From NCBI RefSeq assembly GCF_052115385.1, contig NZ_JBFRGP010000002.1, positions 462,044-526,043 on the forward strand: a DNA stretch of 64,000 bases, given 5' to 3'. This document shows positions 8,673 to 17,463 of this stretch, one piece after another. Every line of letters starts with the position of its first letter. Within the stretch, counting starts at the first letter, position 1. Source of the DNA: Dyella_D sp052115385 (GTDB lineage Bacteria; Pseudomonadota; Gammaproteobacteria; Xanthomonadales; Rhodanobacteraceae). The notes below the pieces were generated by a model that did not search any database, had not been told where the DNA came from, and saw only the letters and a list, made by a program, of their open reading frames with translations. The translations under genes were made by a program, and so were the position numbers.

Positions 8673-8699
8673 TCTCCTGACGGCTGCTCTCCTGACGGC
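8673..8699 (-). repeat. duplicated Shine-Dalgarno unit before the MaoC gene
   Basis: The 12-base word TCTCCTGACGGC (plus strand) occurs at 8673-8684 and 8688-8699. On the coding strand both copies contain CAGGAGA. The duplication is in frame (15-base period) with the upstream start option and adds a second ribosome-binding motif. Confidence 0.6.
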
Positions 8700-8706
8700 A
8701 TGGCGC

Positions 8707-9942
8707 TCATGCGCTGGCCATCGATGATTCGACGGCGTCGCAGAAATGGTCCAGGCGATCGGCTGCCAGATCGGCGCGAAGCATCACCCGGACACCGGCC
8801 GCACCTCGCGCGACGATCGGAAAGAACACCGCCGAGCAGTAGTAGCCCGCGCGGTAGAGCTGTTCGGACAAGCGCACCGCCAGATCCTCGTCGCCCACGT
8901 CGATCAGGCGGATGGGCAAGCCGTTGCCGGAGAAGCGGGTGGGGAACCGTTGATCGAAGACATCGATGTTCCGTTGCAGCTTCGCCTGCAGCTGGCCGAG
9001 TTCCGGCGTGCGGTGCAGTTCCGCGCTCGCGAGGCAGGCACCTACCGCGGCCACGTCCATGTTCTGCGACCAGGTCACCGGACCGGCATTGCGATAGAGG
9101 AACTGGAAATCGCGCTCGCTGCCGAGCATGGCGACGCCGCCCGACGCACCGAAAGCCTTGGCCAGGGAACCCACGATCATGGTCAAGGGGTTCATCTCAA
9201 TCCTGGAACGGACATAGCCCTCGCCACGCGGGCCATCGATCGACAGCGCATGGGAGTCGTCGAAATAGAGGAACAGCCCGTAGCGGTTCTGCAGGTCGAT
9301 CAAGCCCTCCAGCGCGGTGCGTCCGCCCATGGAGTAGGCGCCGTCGGCGACATAGGCCACGCGCGGATATTTCTTGCAGATATCTTCCAGATAGTTCAAG
9401 TCGTTGTGCGGGCAATTCAGCACCAAGGCTTCGTCCCCGCAGATCGGCTTGATGTAGGCCATCGAGAAGTGGCAGAAGCGATCGAAGACCATCACTCGCG
9501 GTCCGCCGGCGCCGCCGCCGATGTGTCCGGAGGCGATCAGCGGCAGGATCCCGGCGGTGAGCACGCTGCAGCTCACGCCGGGCAGCGCGGGCGCGCCGTA
9601 GAGATCGCGCAGGCTTTCCTCCAGTTCGACCAGCAGGTTCAGCCGGACCCGCACCTCCGCGATCGACAGGCCGGTGGTCCCGGCCTTGCGCAGCGCGGAC
9701 ACCGCACCCTCGATGATCTTCGGATGGTGGTTCAGGCCCAGGTACGAGCAAGAGCACAGCAAGGTGAATTCGTGTCCGGTATCGCGGACGATCAGGCGAT
9801 CGTTGGACTCGTGGTCGACCTGGATATTGAGCAATCCGCTGTCCGCCGCACGCAGCCACACCCGCTCGCCATGGGCGAGCATGGCTTCGGCATTCCGATA
9901 ACGATGGGGTCCGACGATTTCGTTCGAGTCGCTCTCGTTCAT
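8707..9942 (-). CDS. alpha-oxoamine synthase (PLP-dependent, KBL/BioF/SPT family)
   Basis: A 411-residue fold-type I PLP enzyme of the family that joins an acyl thioester to an amino acid with loss of CO2, giving an alpha-aminoketone. Visible motifs are CSCSYLGLNHHP, the DDSHA (228-231) that contacts the pyridine ring, and the Schiff-base Lys262 in GSLAKAFGASGG. Length is usual for the family. CAGGAGA lies before ATG 9942. It follows the deiminase-like gene by 80 bases. In an NRPS operon without a dedicated bioF or kbl partner, it most likely builds a non-standard aminoketone unit; the acyl donor could be a CoA ester handled by the CitE-like and MaoC proteins. Confidence 0.85.
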   Translation of the reverse strand: MNESDSNEIVGPHRYRNAEAMLAHGERVWLRAADSGLLNIQVDHESNDRLIVRDTGHEFTLLCSCSYLGLNHHPKIIEGAVSALRKAGTTGLSIAEVRVRLNLLVELEESLRDLYGAPALPGVSCSVLTAGILPLIASGHIGGGAGGPRVMVFDRFCHFSMAYIKPICGDEALVLNCPHNDLNYLEDICKKYPRVAYVADGAYSMGGRTALEGLIDLQNRYGLFLYFDDSHALSIDGPRGEGYVRSRIEMNPLTMIVGSLAKAFGASGGVAMLGSERDFQFLYRNAGPVTWSQNMDVAAVGACLASAELHRTPELGQLQAKLQRNIDVFDQRFPTRFSGNGLPIRLIDVGDEDLAVRLSEQLYRAGYYCSAVFFPIVARGAAGVRVMLRADLAADRLDHFCDAVESSMASA

Positions 9943-10022
9943 GGCGGTCTCCTGGCTGGTGGGCGTCGGCGCTACGCCCGGACGGCGCGCCGATGCGAAG
10001 GGAAAGGGGTGCGCGGGACGGC

Positions 10023-11351
10023 TTATCCACGCTCCAAAGGCAAGGTCAGGCAGTGCGGTCCGCCCCACCACGGCCAAAGATCACGGCCATCGAAGGTCTG
10101 CACGTCGACGCCGCGGGCTTGCAGCGCCGAATGGGTGCGCGGCGCATCGGCATACGCGAGCACCCGGCCGGGCGCAGTGGCCACCAGGTTCGACGCTTGC
10201 TTGTCGTGCTCGGCGAGCACCACGCGGAAGAAATGCTCCAGGTCGAGCGCGTCCGTGGCACCGCCGACGAAGTCCACCTGCCAGCCCCATGCGCGGACCA
10301 GGTCCACCAGCTTCATCCCTTCGCAGCTGTCATCCACATCGCCGCTTCCGGCGCGGTAGCGACGAACCCATCCGATGCCCGCCAGGTTGGCGATGGCGGC
10401 GTCCGCCTGCTTGGGGTCCACGGTGGGCTCCACCAGCAAGCCTTTCAGAAACCGGGTCAGCGGATCCCGATCGGCATATTCGGCTTCGAGGAAATAGGGC
10501 AGGGCCACCGCGAGCTTGTCGTCCACGCGCGTGAAACAGCTGTCCAGGTGCAGGAACATATGCGCCAGAACGCTATCGTCCGGCCTCCACCGCACCGTAT
10601 CGTCGCCGCGCATCCGCACGGCGATCACGTCCATCTCGAGCCGCTTGGCCAGCAGCGGGGCAGCGCGCGGATCCGTGCAATGGCCGACCCCGACCATCAA
10701 AGTCCGCTCGTCTACGACCTGCACGTCTCCACCCACCAGGCAAAGTCCCGCTTCGAGGGCGTCGAACAGCACCGGATATTTGCGCAGCGAGGGCGAGAAT
10801 TCCGCCGCGAACCGCATGAGCGAAGCCTCGCCTCGCCGCGAAGGCGAGATGAAGTTGCCGAGTATCCATCCGCGTGGCGTCATGACGGCCAGGTCGCGGG
10901 TGAACACCAGCCCGAGACGGTGGTCGACGATATGGCGGTAGACGCCCTCGGCATCGGTCTGGAATTGCACGTGCCCGGCCCGGGCCAGCAGCGTTGCACC
11001 GGTCGCCGAGCCGACCCAAGGCGCGAGCCGGGGCAGAGAGGCGCGCAGCCAGGTCGCGAACTGTCCTTCGTTGCGGGCTTCCTCGATCGCCTCGTCCAGC
11101 AGCCGCTCCATCGAGAGCACTTCCGCGCCGGACGCCGCAAGCAGGCGTTCGAGTTGCGCGTGCTGCCGCGCGGCCGCTACCGGCGGCGGGTTGTAGTGCA
11201 GGAAATTGCCGGTCGCGACCTCGAGGTGATAATCGGCGGGCGACGGCGCATTGACGATCACGCGCCGCAACGGCGCGATGTCGGAAACCACATACGGCTT
11301 CGCCGCTACGGCGGCTTGCTCGAGCGGCATCCTGTTCGTCAGGCCGCTCAT
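10023..11351 (-). CDS. arginine-deiminase-like (amidinotransferase-fold) enzyme
   Basis: A 442-residue member of the guanidine-modifying superfamily. VFTRDLAVMTP (D153), MFLHLDSCFT (H268) and the C-terminal WWGGPHCLTLPL (nucleophile C434) match ADI motifs. The EGGD motif of true arginine deiminases reads VGGD (206-209), so the catalytic or substrate-binding Glu is Val here. This suggests an altered substrate, or that residue is supplied elsewhere. It overlaps the CitE-like gene by ATGA (11348-11351). A role in converting or tailoring a guanidino group of the product is inferred from operon context; a simple arginine-catabolism role is unlikely without arcB or arcC nearby. Confidence 0.78.
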   Translation of the reverse strand: MSGLTNRMPLEQAAVAAKPYVVSDIAPLRRVIVNAPSPADYHLEVATGNFLHYNPPPVAAARQHAQLERLLAASGAEVLSMERLLDEAIEEARNEGQFATWLRASLPRLAPWVGSATGATLLARAGHVQFQTDAEGVYRHIVDHRLGLVFTRDLAVMTPRGWILGNFISPSRRGEASLMRFAAEFSPSLRKYPVLFDALEAGLCLVGGDVQVVDERTLMVGVGHCTDPRAAPLLAKRLEMDVIAVRMRGDDTVRWRPDDSVLAHMFLHLDSCFTRVDDKLAVALPYFLEAEYADRDPLTRFLKGLLVEPTVDPKQADAAIANLAGIGWVRRYRAGSGDVDDSCEGMKLVDLVRAWGWQVDFVGGATDALDLEHFFRVVLAEHDKQASNLVATAPGRVLAYADAPRTHSALQARGVDVQTFDGRDLWPWWGGPHCLTLPLERG

Positions 11352-12235
11352 GCCTCGCCCATTTTCGCTGGTTCCTCGTAACAGTCCCTGGCCATCGGCC
11401 GCGGCGCGTCGAACTCTTGCAGCAAGCGCCGCGCGGATTCGATGAACGGCGCGCCGACGGCGATCCCATCGATCACGCATATTCCGCTGCCGTCCCTGGC
11501 GCTCGCGGCGACCAGGCGCTTCGCACGATCGATGTCATCCTGGCTAGGGGAAAAAATCTCGTTGATGATCGGTACCTGGTGCGGATGCACCGCGGCCATG
11601 CCGCCATAGCCAAGCTCGCGGGCGCGCGTGGCCGCGGTGATCATGCCTTCCGTGTCGCGAACGTCGAACCAAGGCGATTCGAGCGGATGCAAACCCGCGC
11701 CGCGCGTGGCCGTGACCAGGCGCGAACGCGCGTAGTGCTGTGACTGCCAATCGATCGACATGCCGGTGGTGAGCGCGAAATCGGCGGCGCCGAAGATCGT
11801 CGCGGTCAAACGGGCCCGCGTGGATACCGTGGCGGATATGTTCTCGATGCCCAGCGGCGTCTCGATGATCGCGATCAGCTCGACCGCGTCGCCCAGCAGG
11901 CTCCCGGCGATCTCCAGATCGCGCGGCGATTCGACCTTGGGCACCATCACCACTTCGGGCTTGTACGCGCACCCGCACAGCGCCAGCAGATCGAGCAGCC
12001 CATCGGCACTGCCCAGATTGTTGATCCTCACCGCGCGTCGGCGCGATGTCATCGCCGGCCTGGAGAAGAAAGCCACCGCCCGGTTCCTGGCCTCGGCCTT
12101 GTGGACTGCGGCGACGGAGTCTTCAAGGTCGATCAAGGCGATATCGGCGTCCGTGATATCTGCCTTGACCGATCGCTCGGCCACCAGCGCGGGCGTGAAG
12201 AGGATCGATCGGCAATAACGGCTGAACTTTTTCAT
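11348..12235 (-). CDS. HpcH/HpaI-fold CoA-ester lyase (CitE/malyl-CoA-lyase-like)
   Basis: A 295-residue TIM-barrel protein with family motifs ALIDLEDSV, VMVPKVES, IIETPLGIENI, FGAADF and AAVHPHQVPIIN, corresponding to CitE/Mcl/beta-methylmalyl-CoA lyases. These enzymes make or cleave beta-hydroxyacyl-CoA from an acyl-CoA and glyoxylate or oxaloacetate. Start ATG 12235 was chosen where homology begins; the frame stays open 39 codons upstream. It lies 110 bases after the last NRPS gene, with a 9-bp hairpin in between, and overlaps the next gene by 4 bases. Probably supplies or processes a CoA-linked building block. Confidence 0.82.
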   Translation of the reverse strand: MKKFSRYCRSILFTPALVAERSVKADITDADIALIDLEDSVAAVHKAEARNRAVAFFSRPAMTSRRRAVRINNLGSADGLLDLLALCGCAYKPEVVMVPKVESPRDLEIAGSLLGDAVELIAIIETPLGIENISATVSTRARLTATIFGAADFALTTGMSIDWQSQHYARSRLVTATRGAGLHPLESPWFDVRDTEGMITAATRARELGYGGMAAVHPHQVPIINEIFSPSQDDIDRAKRLVAASARDGSGICVIDGIAVGAPFIESARRLLQEFDAPRPMARDCYEEPAKMGEA

Positions 12236-12276
12236 GTTCACCACCCATCGGCTGACACTCTCTCTGAGTTGAAATG

Positions 12277-12305
12277 CCGGCTCTGTGCTGCACGCGCAGA
12301 GCCGG
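12277..12305 (-). terminator. hairpin between NRPS genes and accessory-enzyme genes
   Basis: CCGGCTCTG at 12277-12285 pairs perfectly with CAGAGCCGG at 12297-12305 (9 bp, 11-base loop). There is no T-run, so it may be an intra-operon attenuator or mRNA-stability element rather than a full terminator. Confidence 0.4.
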
Positions 12306-12345
12306 GACGCATCCTGCGACCTCCACCGTCGGCGCCAGGCCGCTA

Positions 12346-15300
12346 CTACCAAAGCATGGATGTCTCCTGATCCAAGCGCGCCCCACGCTCGGCGGACCGC
12401 GGCCGCGCCGTAATGACGAAGGTCGAAGCGACATAAGGCGGAAGCAATGGGCTCAGGTGGCCTCGAAGCTCATCCGCATCCACGGACTGGCCAGGTCCGG
12501 TGATGACATACGACACCAGCTGCTTGCGTCCGGGCTCGTCCTCCCGCAGCACGCTTGCCGCGTGCGCGATCGCGGGATGCGCACACAGCAGCGTGTCGAC
12601 CCGGTCGATGTCGATGGCGGAATCCGTGCCCGGTGTCGAGCGCTCGGCGGGTGCGCACAGCAGCAACGAACCGTCCGTCGACCAGGATGCAAGATCCCCG
12701 GTCCGATACAGGCGGCGGCCATCGGCGAACGGGTGGGCGATGAAGCTGCCAGCGACCAGCGCGGGCGAACCTGCGTGATGATTTTCGATGCAGTCTCCAT
12801 CGAGATACAGCGCCCCTGTCACTCCCGCCGGTACTGGCTGGAGCGTGCCGTCGAGGATGTAGGCGCGAACCCTTTCCGCGTGGAGGCCTGCCGGCAGCGA
12901 CGCGCCGGGAACCGCGCGCGTGGTGGCCGACCATTCGCCAAGGATGCGGGCGATTTCCTCGTCGTCGAGCAGGCTGCGCGTGCCCACGGGCGCGTCCGGA
13001 GCCTCGGCCATCGACTTCAGGATATCGGCATAGCAATCCGCGTAGCGCTGCAGCGTGGCGTGGTCGTAGAGATGGCTATGGCCGGTGACCGACGCGGTGA
13101 TTCCGTTTGCCTCGCGCTGGAAATCCATGCCCAGCGGGAAGGCCGAATGCCCCTCGCCGCTGCCCACGTCGAGTTTCTTGCCCAATTCATTCAGCTGGTC
13201 GTAAACGTGGAAGTGGATGTAGTTGAAGATGACGCCTATCCCGTTCTTCAGGCCGCTGTCGCCCAGGATCGTCGGCAACGGATAGCGTCGATGGGGGAAC
13301 AGGCGGCTCTCCGCCTCCATGACGTCGCGGATCAGGCCTCGCCAACTGCCGCTGCCGATGCGCATGCGCAAGAACACCGCATTGAGGAACAGGCCGATCA
13401 GCTTTTCGGCATCGACTGCCTCGGGGCGGCCATGACTGACGATCGCCGTCGCCACGTCACGGCTGCCGGTCAGCGCGCTCAACCCGGCCATGTGGGCGGC
13501 CAGCAGGACCGTCTTGAGCGGAACCTGGCTTTGCTGGGCCAGATCGACCAGGCCCTCGAAGGTCCGGTTCGAAATCCGCATGAAGGCGTAGTCTTCCGGC
13601 TGCGCGTGGCGCGCGCCTGCGCGCGTCGGCGAAACGCTGCGCTGCGGTTCCACCGGCCGATATCCGGCCAGCATGTCGCGCCAGAAGCGCTGCGTAGCCT
13701 CGGATGCGATCGCCTGCTGCTCCAGCGCGATGTAGTCGCGATATTTGATGGACAAAGGCACGGCGGGCAGCGCGCGTTGCTCGAGCCTGGCCTGGTAGCG
13801 CTGCATGAATTCGGTCACCAGGCTGGCATCGCTCCACCCGTCCAGGACGGCGTGATTGAAGCTGAGGGTAAAGCGGAACTCCAGGTCGGTCATGCGATGC
13901 ACGAAGAGGCGCAGCAGGGGAGGCAGATGGACATCGAAGGGGCTTCGCGCCTCCTCCCCGCACCAGCGGTCGAACGCCGCCTCCCGCTCCGCTGCGTCCA
14001 GGCCGCGCAAGTCGTCGACGACCAGCGGCACGCGGGCGGATCGATGCACCAGCTGCAAGGGCACGCTGTAGCGATCGAAGTCGTAGCTGGTGCGTAGCAC
14101 CTCATGGCGCAGGCTCAGCTCATCGAGCACGCCACGCATCATCGTCTCGTCGAAAGGCAGCTGCATCGATGCGCAGAAGACCACGTGATACAGGGACGAA
14201 GCGGTGTCGTAGCGGTTGTAGAACACCATGCCCGCCTGCACCTGGCTGAGCGGGTAAGCGTCCTCGACGTGTTCGGGAACGAGCTGGCGATCCGCCGCGG
14301 AAATGAGTTCGAAAGCCTCGACGGGGCGCGCCCGCCCGCCCACCGAGAAGGTGGCGATCGCCGCCAGCCTGGCGACGCTTTGATGATCGAAAAGATGCGC
14401 CAGATCGAACGCGACGCCGGCGTTCTGCGCGCGCGCCTTGAGCTGTATCGCCAGGATCGAATCCCCGCCCAGATCGAAGAAGCTTTCGTCCATGCCGACC
14501 TGTTCCAGGCCCAGGATATCGGCGAACAGCCGCGCCAGCAGAAGCTCTTGCGCGGTGCGCGGCTCGCGCCGTCCGGCCGGGACGAAATCCGGCGCGGGCA
14601 ACGACTTCTGATCGAGCTTGCCGTTGTGCGTGAGTGGCAACGCCTCGAGCAGCACGATCGCGACCGGCACCATGTATTCGGGCAACCGCTCGCCGAGCTG
14701 GCGGCGCAGCGCGGCAGGATCGGGAGCCTGGCCCGGAGCGGCTACCACATAGCCGACCAGACGCTTGTGCCCGGGCTGGTCTTCGCGCGCAACGACCACC
14801 GCCTGGGCCACGCCGGCCTGCTCGCGCAACGCGGCCTCGATTTCGCCCGGCTCGATCCGAAAACCCCGGATCTTGACCTGTTGGTCGATGCGGCCGACGA
14901 ACACGAGCTGGCCGTCGGCGCGCCAACGCACCAGATCGCCGGTGCGGTACAGGCGGCTGCCCGGCGGGCCATAGGGGTCGGCCACGAAGCGCTCGGCCGT
15001 CAATGCGGAACGTTGCAGGTAGCCGCGCGCCAGTCCCGAGCCGGCAAGGTAGAGCTCTCCGGGCACGCCGATCGGAACCAGGCGCAGCCCGCGATCCAGG
15101 ACATAGGCGCGGGTGTTGTCCATCGGAGCGCCGATGGGCACGCCGTCGTCGGCCCGCCAGAGCGGCGGCAGCGGATGGCAGCTCGCGAACGTCGTGGTCT
15201 CGGTCGGACCGTAGACGTGCACGACCGTTGCCTGCGGGCAGGCCTCCATCACTTTCCGGAAGGCTTGTGGCGATGCCGCCTCGCCACCGCTCCACAGGGT

Positions 15301-17463
15301 GCGCACGCCGGCCAGGCAGTCCGGCATGTCGGCGATAAGGCGAAACAGCGCGGTGGTCAGGAACAGCGCGGTGACCTGTCCGTCCACGATGGTTCGCGCC
15401 AACGCGTCGATATCGGTCTTGCCGGGCGGGGCGATCACGATCTGGCGCCCGCCCAGCAAAGGCACCCAGATTTCGTAGGTGGAGGCGTCGAAGACCTGCG
15501 GCGAGTGCAGCAGCACGCGCTGTTGGCGCTCGTCTTGCCAGCGTCGGTCCAGGGCCAGATCCAGCACGTTGCGATGCGTGACCGCGATGCCCTTGGGCAA
15601 GCCGGTCGAGCCGGAGGTATACATCGCATAGGCCAGATGCGCCGGTTGCAAGGTGTGCCGGGGCGCGGTCGACGGCTGCTGCGCGATCGCTTCGGCGTCT
15701 TCCTCCAGCACCACCAGCGCACCCCAGTGCGCGGGCAGTCGATCGACCAGCCCCGCCTGCGTGATCAGCACCGGCGACATGCTCTCGCCCAGCATCTGCG
15801 CCAGCCGCTCGGCCGGGTAATCCGGATCCAGCGGCAAATAGGCGGCGCCCGCCTTGACGATGGCCAGGGTGGCCGTCAGCAGTTCGGGCGAACGCTCCAG
15901 GCACAAGCCCACCAGGACATCCGGTCCTGCGCCCAGCGACTGCAAGTGGTGCGCGAGGCGATTGGCGTTCGCGTCGAGTTCGCCATACGTCACGGTCCGG
16001 TCGCCGGCCCGCATCGCGACGGCATCGGGCATGCGCATGGCGACGGCGGTAAATGCATCGGCCAGATTGTCCGCGGGCACGGAGTGCGCCGTCGCGTTCC
16101 AGTTTTCCAGCACATGCCGGCGCTCGGATGCCTCGAGCAGGTCGATCCTGTCCAGCGGCAGATCCGGTTGCCCGGTCGCTTCCGACAGCAGCCGCAGAAA
16201 CCTGTCGACCAGACGTTGCGCGGTGTCCGGCTCATACAGGTCGAGCGCGTATTCCAGATCGCAGCTCAGCCCCGCGGGTGCGCCGCCGGCGTCGAGTTCT
16301 TCGGCGAAGCCGAAACCCAGGTCGTACTTGGCGACGGCCACGTGCATGAAATCGAAGCTCAACTGCAAGTCCGCGAAATCGTCCGCCACGGAGGCATTGT
16401 TGTTGAGCACCAGCGCGACCTGGAACAAAGGATGCGCACCCTGGGTACGCAGCGGATTGACGACCTCGACGACGCGTTCGAAGGGCAGCGCCTGGTGGGA
16501 AAATGCGGCCAGATCAACACTGCGCGCGCGGCGAATCAGTTCGCGGAAACTCGGATTGCCCGAGGTGTCCGTGCGCAGTACCAGCAGGTTGACGAACAGG
16601 CCGACCATCGCCTCCATCGCTTCGTCGTCGCGACCGGCGACGGAAGTCCCGATCGGCAGATCCTCACCCGCGCCATGCAAGGACAGCAGCGCCGCCACCG
16701 CCGCGTGAAGCGCCATGAACAAGCTGGCCTGGGTTTCGCGGGCCAGCTCGCGCAGACGGCGGTGCACCGCCGCGGGAACCCTGAAGACGACGCTCGCCCC
16801 GCGGTGGCTGGCATGCGCGGGACGCGGCCGATCGGCGGCGATCGTCAACTGTTCCGGCAGGCCGGCCAGGACCGATGTCCAATAGGCGATCTGGCGCGCC
16901 ACGCTGCTGTCCGGATCGCGCTCCTCGTTCATCCATTCGCGTTGCCACAGGCTGTAATCCGCATACTGCACCGGAAGCGGTTCCCAAGCCGGCGCCTGGC
17001 CGCGGCAGCGCGCCGCGTAGGCAGTCGCCAGGTCGCCGGTGAGCGGCGCCAGCGAACTGCCATCGCTGGCGATGTGATGCAACAACAGCAACAGGACGTG
17101 CTCGTCCGGCCCCAGCCGGAACAAGGTGGCGCGGATGGGAATTTCCGCCGCCAGATCGAAGACGTGCTCGGCCGCCTGCCGCTGCGCGGCTTCCAGTGCG
17201 CCGGCATCGACTTCGCGCAGCTCGAACGGAACCCGAGCCTGCCCGGCTTCGCACACGATCTGCCGGCCCACGCCCTCGACGTCGGCGAACACGGTGCGCA
17301 GGCTTTCATGCCGGTTCGCCACGTCGTCCAGCGCCGCCTGCAGCGCGTCTGCGTGCAGCACGCCGCGCAGCCGCAGCAGCAGCGGCACATTGAACAAGGT
17401 GTTCGGGCCTTGCAGTTGCTGCAAGAACCAGAGCCGTTGCTGGGCGTAGGACAGGGGGATCAT
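12346..17463 (-). CDS. NRPS: C-A-PCP-C and a degenerate A domain
   Basis: 1705 residues. The first C domain (1-435) has HHIASDG (129-135). The A domain (465-950) has YTSGSTGLPKG, VYGPTETTTF, YRTGDLV, GRIDQQVKIRGFRIE and NGKLD. The PCP has Ser1002 in FFDLGGDSILA. The second C domain (about 1068-1490) has NHAVLDGW with the catalytic His1204. From about 1500 a shortened A domain follows: motifs A1-A5 are missing, GALYLDGD and LYRTGDLASW remain, and the NGK(L)D lysine is lost (RGARLD). No PCP, TE or reductase follows. By-eye specificity code D-A-Y-F-W-G-V-T-F-K is closest to aliphatic codes. The start overlaps the previous gene by ATGA. Confidence 0.92.
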   Translation of the reverse strand: MIPLSYAQQRLWFLQQLQGPNTLFNVPLLLRLRGVLHADALQAALDDVANRHESLRTVFADVEGVGRQIVCEAGQARVPFELREVDAGALEAAQRQAAEHVFDLAAEIPIRATLFRLGPDEHVLLLLLHHIASDGSSLAPLTGDLATAYAARCRGQAPAWEPLPVQYADYSLWQREWMNEERDPDSSVARQIAYWTSVLAGLPEQLTIAADRPRPAHASHRGASVVFRVPAAVHRRLRELARETQASLFMALHAAVAALLSLHGAGEDLPIGTSVAGRDDEAMEAMVGLFVNLLVLRTDTSGNPSFRELIRRARSVDLAAFSHQALPFERVVEVVNPLRTQGAHPLFQVALVLNNNASVADDFADLQLSFDFMHVAVAKYDLGFGFAEELDAGGAPAGLSCDLEYALDLYEPDTAQRLVDRFLRLLSEATGQPDLPLDRIDLLEASERRHVLENWNATAHSVPADNLADAFTAVAMRMPDAVAMRAGDRTVTYGELDANANRLAHHLQSLGAGPDVLVGLCLERSPELLTATLAIVKAGAAYLPLDPDYPAERLAQMLGESMSPVLITQAGLVDRLPAHWGALVVLEEDAEAIAQQPSTAPRHTLQPAHLAYAMYTSGSTGLPKGIAVTHRNVLDLALDRRWQDERQQRVLLHSPQVFDASTYEIWVPLLGGRQIVIAPPGKTDIDALARTIVDGQVTALFLTTALFRLIADMPDCLAGVRTLWSGGEAASPQAFRKVMEACPQATVVHVYGPTETTTFASCHPLPPLWRADDGVPIGAPMDNTRAYVLDRGLRLVPIGVPGELYLAGSGLARGYLQRSALTAERFVADPYGPPGSRLYRTGDLVRWRADGQLVFVGRIDQQVKIRGFRIEPGEIEAALREQAGVAQAVVVAREDQPGHKRLVGYVVAAPGQAPDPAALRRQLGERLPEYMVPVAIVLLEALPLTHNGKLDQKSLPAPDFVPAGRREPRTAQELLLARLFADILGLEQVGMDESFFDLGGDSILAIQLKARAQNAGVAFDLAHLFDHQSVARLAAIATFSVGGRARPVEAFELISAADRQLVPEHVEDAYPLSQVQAGMVFYNRYDTASSLYHVVFCASMQLPFDETMMRGVLDELSLRHEVLRTSYDFDRYSVPLQLVHRSARVPLVVDDLRGLDAAEREAAFDRWCGEEARSPFDVHLPPLLRLFVHRMTDLEFRFTLSFNHAVLDGWSDASLVTEFMQRYQARLEQRALPAVPLSIKYRDYIALEQQAIASEATQRFWRDMLAGYRPVEPQRSVSPTRAGARHAQPEDYAFMRISNRTFEGLVDLAQQSQVPLKTVLLAAHMAGLSALTGSRDVATAIVSHGRPEAVDAEKLIGLFLNAVFLRMRIGSGSWRGLIRDVMEAESRLFPHRRYPLPTILGDSGLKNGIGVIFNYIHFHVYDQLNELGKKLDVGSGEGHSAFPLGMDFQREANGITASVTGHSHLYDHATLQRYADCYADILKSMAEAPDAPVGTRSLLDDEEIARILGEWSATTRAVPGASLPAGLHAERVRAYILDGTLQPVPAGVTGALYLDGDCIENHHAGSPALVAGSFIAHPFADGRRLYRTGDLASWSTDGSLLLCAPAERSTPGTDSAIDIDRVDTLLCAHPAIAHAASVLREDEPGRKQLVSYVITGPGQSVDADELRGHLSPLLPPYVASTFVITARPRSAERGARLDQETSMLW

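Noticed and set aside
12274..14097. 607-codon plus-strand frame opposite NRPS 3
   Set aside because: Antisense shadow; no start signal or motif.
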